DNA from: Symsagittifera roscoffensis
Taxonomy: Eukaryota > Xenacoelomorpha > Acoela > Convolutidae
Assembly: GCF_963678635.1 (NCBI RefSeq)
Contig: NC_087063.1
Span: 74,109,617-74,173,616, forward strand
Length of the DNA: 64,000 nucleotides
Direction: 5' to 3'
Positions within the stretch are counted from its first letter, which is position 1. The number at the start of each line of letters is the position of its first letter. Under the pieces are notes generated by a model that was not told where the DNA came from, did no database searches, and worked only from the letters and a program-made list of their open reading frames with translations. The position numbers and the translations under genes are program-made. Positions 1 through 11,100 of the stretch are shown one piece after another.

Positions 1-2098
1 ATAGATAGATGCGTCAAAGCCATAACTTTTTGTCATAGTTCAGAATGCATTAGAGTATTGTGAGAAGTTTTTTTGTTTGAACATAAACAAAAGCGATAAT
101 TTAACAACTTTTGCTAAAAAAAAATAACCCGAATTTGAACAAGAAGGCCTTATTAAATGACTTCATATTTTTTCCCTCAAAGATTTTTTTACTTGATTTG
201 TATTGTCCTTTCTTTTAAAGCTTCCTTTGTATTTGAAAAGATTTGGAAAAAACAGGATTAAAAATATCTGTTTTGAAACATGAAACTGTTAGCGAACGCT
301 ACTATTCGAATCTCCGACCGGGCATTATTTCGGCTTTTTTTGTTTTTGTATATTTTCTTTATTTTAAAGCTTCCTTGTGCCTTTAATGCATTTATGCAAG
401 CACTTAGGTATATATTCACTTTTTGAGGTCAATTGAAAATCATCTGCTGAAAGTTACGTAAATAGCACTCTCCAAATACAATCGTGAAAATCGCGCGAAA
501 AAACGTGAACGATTTCTAGTTTCGAAAGTGGAATTTAATTTTTGGATTTCCAGCGGAATAGAAATTTTACCTATCGATCCATTTTCTCAAGGTGGGTTAA
601 TTTTACCAAAAAAGCGCCAATCATAAATTGTTCTAGAACTTCAAAAAGTTTAAAGGGCATCTATTTTTTACTTTGAAATTCGAAAGTTGAGATTTTTCAA
701 CAAAGTCAGTGTTTTTTTTCTGTTTACTTGCGTTCATTTCTCTTTTCCAACTGTCAGTTAGCTATGTTTGTTTTTCTAGCTCCTTCAATTTCATTGTTCA
801 TAATTTTTTAAGATCAAGCTGTTTGATTCTTTTACTTGTTGTATCGCAAGTGGCGCAAAGCTCAGCTTCGTCTCTGTGTTGACTCTGGGTTTGATTATTG
901 TTTGTAGGAATTTATAAACTAATTGTTTGTAGGGTTGAACGATACCGAAGCCAATTAATGCCCGGTTGGAGATTCGAATGCTAACGTTTTTATATTTCAA
1001 AACAGATATTTTTATTCCTTTTTTTCCCAAATCTTTTAAAATATCTTTTTACTCTTGCGTGAAGCAAGGGTGTTGCAACTGGATGCAACAGTTTTCCCGT
1101 TACTATTTTTCGATAGAAAGTACATTTAGAAGGAAGTTCGAAATGGAAGAATTACAAATGTGCATCTTACTTGTTTTGCCTACATAAGCTAGTGCTTGCA
1201 TTGTAGGTAATAGATGCATTTTTTTAAACTGAAATTTTTTCAGTTGCTTTTCAGCTTATTATACCCTCAATTTTTATCATGCTATCAGATAAAAAACACC
1301 TTTGAAAATTTTCATATTTTGCTTTCAGTGTTTTTTTTTAAAAAATTGTCAAATTTATTTTATTTCGTTACTTGTTTCCAGTAAACTTCCTACTTTCCTC
1401 TTGCTCTGCTTATTGTATTTTTCATTTGCTGTTCAAGTATAATCAGATTTAATTAATTTAAGATATTGTTTTTAAAGTACTCACCAAGCGTTTCTGCTGT
1501 TTAAAAAAACTGAAAATATGATAGTTTTTTGGCAGCTTTTTTTGGCATATGATAGTTCTTCTGGATATTTTGTCTTACTTGGTTTGGACTTAGTTCCTGG
1601 CAACTGGTCCTCCTAATCATTATAATATTGGAAAAATTATGTTGCAAATCAACTCAAATTAATGGCCAAATTAACTTTTGGACTTTTTTATAATCATTTT
1701 TCTCAGCACAACGGGGGTGTACCGACGCTTTGTCTGCATACTTACCGATCGGTTATGTTTTTTTAATGCTAGTTTAAAGCTGGCCTTGTGTTGTGCAACA
1801 ATTTTTCATCAAATTCAGTTGAATCATCAAAATGTATATAAATTTTGGCTGTTATTTTTTTGCGTTTTTTTCAATTTTTATGCGGCTCGATATTGCTCGA
1901 TAATTGCAAGTTGTGTTATATTGCTAGTTGTAAGCTTTTCACCTTTGTGTAAGTATTTGATTTTTGCGTGTATTAGCTTCGGGCTCTGTTTTCTAAATAA
2001 TTTTCTTTCGAAAAGTTTTGGTCAAAACGACCTCTTCATTTTCATAAGAAGCTGGTCACTCTTATGAGCATTTATTGTTTTTTTTTGATTTTTTTTAG
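1..2098 (+). other. Intron upstream of the first visible exon, with repeats
   Basis: AT-rich non-coding DNA. A B-family repeat (about 344-885) is flanked by ~100-bp inverted repeats. The rest, including an open stretch at 1678-2067, has poly-T-driven composition and no coding character. Confidence 0.6.
232..1044. repeat. B-family repeat flanked by ~100-bp inverted repeats
   Basis: Left arm 232-336 and right arm 948-1044 are reverse complements at roughly 80-85% by eye, sharing AAAATATCTGTTTTGAAA and ATTCGAATCTCC. The interior holds a B-family body and a GAAGC/GCTTC hairpin tail at 843-885. Confidence 0.6.
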
Positions 2099-2152
2099 CT
2101 CGACAACGAATGGAAGCGAAGATCGTGAAAAACACGATAAAAAGTGGAAAAG
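2099..2152 (+). CDS. CFAP54: CFAP54-like exon 1 (first visible)
   Basis: Acceptor after a long T tract ending TTTTTTAG; donor AAAAG|gtctac. Translated in the phase required by the next exon it is open and highly charged (…EDREKHDKKWK). It starts one base into a frame, so coding continues upstream of the window. The donor is weak, which limits confidence. Confidence 0.5.
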
Positions 2153-5100
2153 GTCTACTAGACTCATTTCTTTCTGTATTATTATTCTTTATCATGAAAA
2201 TTTCTGCTAATTTTGTACTAATGTTTTAGAGCGTTTGTAGTATTGAAAAAGTTAGTGTGCAATGCATGATATCTATATCAAGTTAATTAGGGAAACTCTA
2301 GTGGCCGAAGTACCGAATGCCCGAAAACGATATTAGCCAATTAGAATTCAGTATTCAAAAATTCGAAAGAAATTCAGTGACAAACTGCAAATAGTCAGTT
2401 TGGCTAATTTAATGTCATTTTTGCACATTCAGTCCTTCTGTCATGAGAATAGTCACTATTTACTTAAATAATTTAGAACTCTTGCCAAATAGCATAAGTT
2501 TGAGCGCTCAGAAGTATTGGTGATGTCATTACATATTTTTCTACAATTGATGTTCAAGCAAGAATCCTCGAATCCTGCTGCAATGATCCTCGCAACGCTT
2601 TGATTACCATATATAAAAAAAATTTAGGTAATGCTAAAAAAACGAAAATTTTTAGAAATAAACTAGATAATGTTGATCTTCCAATTAGACCAAAGATTGA
2701 TTATTGTTCTGACTTTCGTAGGGAGTCTGTAATATAAATGCTTGGGGTGTTTTTTCATTCTGACTAGTTTTTAAACGAACCCATTAAACAAATAAGTTTT
2801 ATGCTATCAAAAAATAGTGTTTCGGAGACGTAACATCTGTTCTCATAATGAACCTCAAAGTACTCGTTTTGGTAGTTTTTTAACCGATGAAATAATTACC
2901 CTGCATTTCTTAACTAATTTTGTGAGCAATGATTAAAGAAATATTGCTGATTTGATGTTAAAAGAATTTCAGTTGCCAGCCAGAATTGGTTATTTTTATC
3001 ATGTCTAGGCGGTTTCTGAAAGAGTTTTTCTAACAATCAGTGAATGAAGTTGATTTTCATTTATTAACATTGTGGTGCTATTTCAGAAAAAAAATTTAAG
3101 TTATTCGCGCCAAAAATTTTTTGTTTGAGTTTTGGTCTTTGTTGGAATTCACCTCAAATTCATTTTCTAATGAAAGACACAATGCGCTATTCAATGACAA
3201 ATGTGCAACGGCCGCCAAAAAATTGTGATTTCTGAAATTGGGTTTTTTCATCAAAAAAGTGTCCACCTTAAAAACTTTTGAAATTCAAAGAGATTTAACT
3301 AACTGAAAAACACGTTTCCAACTGTCTGTTAGCACCATATATTGAACCAAATAGGATTGCTTAAATAAGTAAATTTTGTTCCAATACTATTTTCTCATGA
3401 AGCTGACAGAAGTTTCTGGTTAAATTAGATTTAGTTTCTTAGTTGGCGAGGCAGTTCGATTTCAACTGTCTGGGAACTGCTAGAAAAAGTTAATTATTTC
3501 ACTTAGATGTTTGCAATTTCCATGTTTTTGTACTGGGAGTTGTCTTTAGGCGTTCTTCTCCAAAATTGTTTTCATAAATGATGTAAACCAATAGTTATAT
3601 ATATAAATAGAGAATGATAAATGCTTTCGTGTTGATTGATCTTTGATTATTTGACAACCAATTTTTGGTTTATGAGATAGTTAGTAATGTGTCTGTCGAT
3701 TTCAGGCGTCAAGACCAGCTGAACCCCAGCAAAGTGAAGGGTAGACTAGGTGCAGCTGGTGCGCCTGCCATGGGGTCCGTCGGCTTAGCCACCGGGGGCG
3801 ATCAGGACAAGAAGTACGGTGCCGTTGTTTCCGAGATCCACCCAGGCCTTGCGACGATGAAAGCAACTGGATCTGCCGATACCGAAGGTTAGTGCGTTGT
3901 TTTTGATATTCTTCTGACCACTTAGTTGAACGAAGGCTTCGGCTCTTTTTCTCTGCAGAATCAGGCACTACTAAAACGTCAGATAGAGACAAGTAATCAT
4001 TTTAAATCCCTTTCAGCTGTCACTCAATAGACAAGAAAAAACATGAAAAGTTTAATTTTTTTATCGTTGCAGTTTTACACAGATTTCTAACTGCGAAAAG
4101 CTATTTTTGAAAAAAATTGTAAACCCTATCTATTTTTTTAGCGCAGTGCTTTAGAAAGTTTCAGTAACGTCGGTTTTAGGGGCTCTAATTCAAAGTGAAA
4201 CTAATTTTGATTTCGAGTTTTCTAAAAAAAAAAGATGCGCGTGTTTACTTCTAGTCATGCAATGAAAACAAACTGGAAAGGACACATAAAAGTTCCTGAA
4301 TTCGTTCTGTTAGCCTTTTTGGGCCCTTTTTTTACAATTATTTGAACAAAATTTTTAAGCCCATTACACTCATCATATTCATATGCGCACTAGTATACAC
4401 ACAACTTCATGGTCGTACGAGTTTTATCACAGGAGGAATTTATATATTTCTCCAGCGATAATTAAGCGTTCATGGCCGAGAAGGCAGAGCGTGTGACTCC
4501 AATTCTCGAGGTCTCAGGTTCTAAGCCAAAACACGAAAAAATTTTCACTTGAGTTTAATGGGAATCTTTAGATATAACAAATTAAGTTATGCAGTAAGAT
4601 TATAACTCGTGTTAGCTGTACGTCAGATCATCAGTCTCTCTTGCATAACAGTCCTCCATTTATTACACTACAATCATTGTAAATTTACTATCGGACCTCA
4701 TATCAGACCCATAGCAAGCTAATTCAGCTCATCGTCTATTTTAGGTTCCGCTGGCGAAGCTGTGAAAGGGAACCCCACTTCCGGAGGCGGCGGAGAAGCG
4801 AGTGCGGCACTGCAAGTACCCGAGGTGGCGGCTGTTCCCTCAACCGCAGCTGCGAGTAACACCGACAGGACCAAAGCGGAGATGGCGGCCGAGGCAAAGG
4901 CGAGAGTGCGACGGAAAAACAAGGTAGGAGCTTTGAATTTTTTTTTTCAGCGTCGACCATTGTTTTAAACTCTTTTCATGTGTAATCATTGACTGAATCT
5001 GATTTTGAGTAATAATTAACTGTTTTAGGTCGTGTTTTTTATTTTTATTTTGTCTGTTTAACATTTGTCTATTTAAGTTTTTTATTTTGTCTGTTTGACT

Positions 5101-8100
5101 TTGCTTCCCTGTTGACATCACATTGTGATTTGTTTTGGCAGTTTTAAGGCAATCTACGCTCTCCGATCATTAAGTTGAAAAACGAGCTGTACTTTCAAAA
5201 GTGGACTTGAGTTTTTGAATTATCATCGGAATGAAAAATTATCTTTTGGTCCAGGTTTTGCAAAATGATTTAGTTTTATATAAGAATATCATTCTTTTTT
5301 GATTGTCGAAATTCGAAAATATTTAAAGTAATATTCGGTTGTCTCGAGTTTCGAAGCAAGTGACGGATTGTTTGTGCTCAGACTGGTTGTCTCCAGAAAA
5401 CTTTCAATTTTTTAACTCGCATTTTTTGAGGGTTTTTTTATAAGTCTGAAAATTATTGACGCCTTGAAATCTAAGTTAAAAAAGATGTTTCAAAGGCGTC
5501 CATTTTTCTGCAGTTTTATGGGTGTTTGAAAATTGCTATTGTGGCCAATTTGGAATAATTATTTCAAGCCTAATATTTACACGAACGAACGTTTGTGAGC
5601 GTTAGTGTTATACTGCCACTATTGTTTTTTTCTTATCTAATTCGCAAATGTTGGCGCTGCTTTGGTGGCACCGTTACGGTTTTTTGATAGCATGTGCTTT
5701 GACATTCGAATCGTAATAACTTAACATAGTTGATGCAAGTTAGCACAGTTAATGTATTTGCATTAACACATTTGATGCAAAGGAACCGAAGGAAGCTATT
5801 TGTTACAAACAACATAACAATAATAAAAACTCGATTTCAGAAATTTTCTATTTCAATATATCTCGTAATTTTTGAAATGCATAATTTATACATAATGTGG
5901 CTTTATGCTTTCCAATTTATTAATGCAAAGTTAGTGTGGATTCCTTCAATTTGTTATATTCCAATTTTTTACTTGCAAAACTGTGTCTATTTGTATTTAC
6001 TGCCACTTTTGCTGCATTGCATTGGCAATTTATTACCTTTGTAGCTACTTTATTTGTGACTAGTGTTTGCCGATCGTTAAGCGTTCATGGCCGAGAGGGC
6101 AGAGCGTGTGACTCCAATTCTTGAGGTCGCAGGTTCGAAGCCAATACAAAGCCAAGTTTTACTAATTCGAGGCTTTTTTCTACAATTCTTACTTTTTTCG
6201 TGTTCGCGTTAGTGTTTGCGAAGCACAGCTTCGCTTCTGTGTAAATTTTCTTTTGATGCATTGCGTAGCCAGCGATTTAACCCGTTTAGAATTCATTACA
6301 TTTTAAATCAGGTAAACCACTTGATCCGAGTAATGCATAGAGATGCAAAGTTAAGTTTTGGTACTTGATATAGCATGGTAGGAAGATTTTTTGAAAAAAA
6401 GAATCGAAATCTTTTAATGCTCATGAATGTTGAAAAAATCATGAGCCAAACATATAAAAGAGATTTAAAGAGCAGTTGGAACATTCAGTTTTGACCTGAT
6501 AGAAGCAGTCTTTTTTCTTTTATACTCAAAGTCTTATGAGCATTTGTAGGCCTAGCTTAAGTTTCATCATTGGTTGCTCGAGTTTCAATTTGTTTGGGGT
6601 AGTTAGCCTCAAATTGACAATGTTCAAATCCCAAAGTTTGACAAAACTTGATCGAAACTGAAATATTTGTTTCGTTTGGGGCCCCTCCGTATATTTTTTT
6701 CAGATGATGTTTTAACGAGACTTTCAAAATATTTTCAAAGTCCAAATCAGTCTGAACAAGAAATACGCCGAGATTTAAAAAAAAAAATCCGTCATTTTCT
6801 CGAAACTTCCAAGAATACTACTTATTGTTTAATTTTTTTTGACACTCGCGAATAACTAGTCTGACGCACGAACTTACAAATCAATTTAAACTCTTATAAA
6901 AAACTCCGACCTCTGTTAATCTAAATCTCCTTTAAAAAACGTACCTTTTTCTGTTTAATCTAATACTTTGATTGTAGTTGTAGTTGGAAAGGAGTTTTTG
7001 TTCGATTCAAATTAACGAGATCTGTTTGATTTTACAGAGCACAAATTTTGATTAATTCAACCTGCGCTGATTGACGAACTTGAGATTGAAATCGATTTAA
7101 ATTGATTTTAATACAGATATCATATAGTATAAAAATCGATTTACGGTTCTTGTTTGCTAAGTAAATTGATTTACAATAGATTTCAACAGTTTTTACGGTG
7201 TAAAACACTGATTATATGGATTTTCGCAGGATACTAAAATTTATCATCAAAACAACGAAGTTTGTTTTATTTGATTTTGTTGGCCGTAGAAAATCAATTT
7301 TTGTACCGTAAAAACTTTTTCGACCTAACTTAATGCTGGCTTTTGCTTAAATTTTGTTGAAGTTACTTCTAAATTTCGGCAAAGTTTTGTACTCATTAGA
7401 ATCTCCGTAACAATGCTGCAGTTAGCTACAGTCTCTTGAGGAGAGTTCCTAGCTGAAACCAATAATTTCATGGGGATCCTTTAAAGATTTTTTATATTCA
7501 ACGTTTTCCCGCGATCACGAAGAGAAAACTTTCGAATGTTTTAATTTAATGATATTGTTACTTCAATGTTTTTGCTGTTTTTAAACCATGCATTATTTTA
7601 AAATGTAATGTTTCTTTACAAAGTATTCCCATTAAAGTGACTCTTTTCTTTGCGTTCTGGTCAAACCTCAAATTTTTTGTGCCACTTTTGTCAAGATTTT
7701 GAAAATGATAAAACTGTAGTGAATGAGTATAAAAATAGGTATAAAAATTGTATAAATACAAAGATAGCCGGTTACTGTGCAAGTAGCACAGAGTGTTCCG
7801 ACCACAGTCTTGAAAAATACAAAATAATTTCTCAAATTGGTGTCGTTTATTTTTCATGTTGTGATAAAAAAATCTAAACGAAAAAATAGAACTTAGGCAT
7901 ATTTGAGAGCCATAGTAAAATAATTCAATTGAAAAACAGTTTTTGAAGAAAAATGACCAGAAAAACGAGAAAAAAAATTGAAAGAAAAATTTCAATTTTT
8001 TTCAAACTTTTTTGCGGACAATTTTTTGTGTTTTTAAATTTTTGATTCCCAAAATTGCGCTAAAAAACTCCAAACACTACCATTATCTGAGTAAAACTAA

Positions 8101-11100
8101 GTTTTCACGGCTTGAATTAAGCTTAAATAAGCTATTGCAATTTCAAATATTCTACTAATTAGCTCGAAATTAGACCAAAAATCAAAAATTTCACACCGTT
8201 TTTTCTCGACACGAGTGAAAACAGTGTTGAGAAAAACCAGCTTGAAATTTTTGGTCTAATTTCGAGCTAATTAGTAAGGTAGTTAGTAATTGAAATAGCT
8301 TATTTAACCTTAATTTAGGCCGTGAAAACTTAGTTTTACTGACGAAAAGATTTTTTAGAGTTTTTAAGCGCAATTTTGGGAAGTAAAATATTTGAAAATT
8401 GAAAAATTTTCCGAAAAATTCTGTTCATTTTTCTTCAAAAGCTGTTTTCGAATGATCTATTTTACTATGACTCTCAAATATGCCTAAGTTCTATTTTTTC
8501 GTTCCAATTTTTTTATCACAACATGCAGAAAAAACGACACCATTTTGAGAAAACTTATAAGTATTTTTTTAAGACTTTGGTCGGAACATTCTGTGCTACT
8601 TGCACAGTAACTGGCTATCCTTGTTTTAGCTTTGGTTTTAGTTGAAGTCGATGTTTTTAGACTATTTTTTCATTATCTCTGTAAATCGATTGCACGCCAT
8701 TTCTTGCAAGTACGGGAATTTACTTTACTTTTTTTGTGAACGATAAAACGTGAATATACTGGACAAGACGATTTATATATTCCAATCGTTTATTAGTTAT
8801 TAAAACCTCTGATAACCTGTTTAACTAGAACTGTTATTTTCTAGCTGTTGGTGCACTATCGGAAGTATCTGCCGCCGATGAATGAAGTAGAGAGGGCATC
8901 GAGACTGGAGGCGGACGAGCCGGCCCTGGCTAAGTTGGAGAACAACTTGCCAGTCATCTTCAGAACTCACCAGAGAAGGAGACGGCTGAGGAAGGTGTCT
9001 TTCGAGGAGTACCCTTGGAGAAGCCAGGTCAGTTGACTAACTACACCCCCCCCCCTCGAACTGCGCTGGTGAAGAGGGCAGAGTGTAGAATCAGGGGTGG
9101 GGAGGGGGGCAGAATTTCAAACAATTTTCAAAAATTTTGTTGTCGATCTATTTTTTTAGGTCGACCAAATTATTTTTCCGAGCTCTCCTAAAGTACTAAA
9201 AAGACTAAAAAGATTTTTTTGAAAAACAGGCCAAAAAAGCGTTATGCACTTCTTGAAAATTTTGGACCAAAAAATCGCATATTTTCGGCGCGCGCTCCCC
9301 CCTAAAAATTAGTATATATTGGCGCCCAATGCGCCTTTAGAAAGATTTTAGGGTTCGTCATTAAAAATGGATATCTCAAAATAGTACAAAGGGGGACCCT
9401 TTGGGTCGGTAGGAGTTCGAATCCCTGAGGGGAGGGCGGACCCCCCCCCCCTATAAATCCTTCCCTGTGTGGCGTATTAATGTGATTGAATATTTCACTT
9501 CCTATTTCTATTAAAGATTTGTATCCGGATCTGTTCGATTTAAATGAAAGAAACCAAACGATCGGATAGACAGAATTAATTGAGACGACCAATTCGCCCA
9601 TTTTCATAAAAACTATAATTAGTAGCAAAAAGTTTGGCCAGCCAAAATAATTTAAAAGAGCAATCTGCCAATTTGGAGCAACTTTTGCATGCAAATTTGA
9701 GTTTGAATAGCTTTTAACAAATTTATCGGAGAACTTATTATAGAAAGTTGCAAAAGTTCGGACATACAGAATTAATTAAAAAGAGCAACTGTCTAGACAG
9801 CAACGGAAACCAAAATCGAAATAAGCATGGCGTCGAAAGTTCATAGAGCAGAGTTTTCACTCAAAACCTATAACCACAAAGGGCAATTACATTCGAAGCT
9901 TCGAATGGTAAACCTTGAAACAGGAAAAATTTTGCTCAGGGTTTCAAGGAGTCATTTTCAATAACAAAAAATAACAGATCAGACCGCCCGAAAAAAGCAA
10001 ACGGAACAGGCTTATCTTTTTCTGCAATAAGTTTCCAAATTATGAATGATTTGATCAGCTTCAATTCCGTTTGCTTTTTTCGGGCGGTCTGATCTGTTAT
10101 TTTTTGTTATTGAAAATGACTCCTTGATATTCGACTTTTAAAACATCATAAACGGTAGATTTAAATTTTTCGAACTAAATTTGCTAACTTTTTTAAAGTA
10201 AAATCTGGAATTTTATCGCAAAATTTAAAAATTAGGCTAGTATAATCATCGGAGAATCGACGACCTTGCATTTTGAATTTGGTCTGACAAAAAATTCAAG
10301 GTTGTTCGGCTTCAGATTTTGCATGCAAAAAAGCGTCGAAAAGCACTGAATGCTCATTTTAATTAATTCTGTCTGTCCGAACTTTTTGCTACTAATTATA
10401 TATATAATTAGTAGCAAAAAGTTCGGACAGGCAAAAATAATTAAAAAGAGCAAATGACTTTTTTCAGGCAGTTTTTGCATGCAAAAGCTAATTTTTCAAA
10501 CCGAAAGTATAATTAGTAGCAAAAAGTTCGGACAGACGGAATTAATTAAAATGAACAATCAGTGCTTTTTGACGGTCTTTTGCATGCAAAATCTGAAGCC
10601 GAACAACCTTGAATTTTTTGTCAGACCAAATTCAAAATGCGAGATCGTCGATTATCCGATGATCATGCTAGCCTAATTTTTAAAGACTGCAATGAACATC
10701 CAGATTTTACTATAAATTATTTCGACGCTTCGGATGCAATTGAACGCCGTGGTTATAGGTTTGGAGCGAAACTCGGATCTACTTAACAATCTCCCCCTTA
10801 TTGAATCTACTAAAGAATCTCCACCCCTGTAATTAAAAACAGTAAATTTGCACCAGAGCATTGTATGTAAACTCGAATTTTGCTGCATTCTAATTGGTCG
10901 AAATTTCAATGCAAGTAATATTATTAACGATCTCTTTCCCTTCGAAAGGGGGATTGTTAAGTAGACCCCGTAACTCTGCTTTATGAACTTCCGACGTTAT
11001 GTTTATTTCAGTTTTAATTTTCGTTGATGTCTAGACAGTTGCTCTTTTTAATTAATTCTGTCTGTCCGAACTTTTTGCAACTCTCTATATGTCTCAATGT

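Larger units (their letters stand above)
2153..4744 (+). other. Introns 1 and 2
   Basis: Flanking exon 2. They hold degraded B-like fragments (about 3000-3480) and one tRNA-like element (4463-4530). Nothing else recognised. Confidence 0.5.
4924..8844 (+). other. Intron 3
   Basis: 3.9-kb intron with a C-family 5' fragment (about 5337-5560), the second tRNA-derived element, the large D fold-back (7758-8624), and otherwise AT-rich sequence. No exon seen. Confidence 0.55.

Noticed and set aside
1678-2067. 129-residue open frame, + strand
   Set aside because: Phe/Leu/Cys-rich translation of T-rich intron sequence; no motif, no homologous copy, no codon bias. It lies in the intron before exon 1.
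4463-6142. Functional tRNA genes at the two A/B-box sequences
   Set aside because: Acceptor and anticodon stems do not pair, and both copies share degraded features, so they are tRNA-derived repeats.
7558-7995. 145-residue open frame, - strand
   Set aside because: Phe/Lys/Asn-rich translation of AT-rich DNA overlapping the left arm of the D fold-back.
10232-10676. Two similar 65-82 residue open frames on opposite strands
   Set aside because: They resemble each other only because they lie in inverted copies of the same short repeat; no sign of protein-level conservation.
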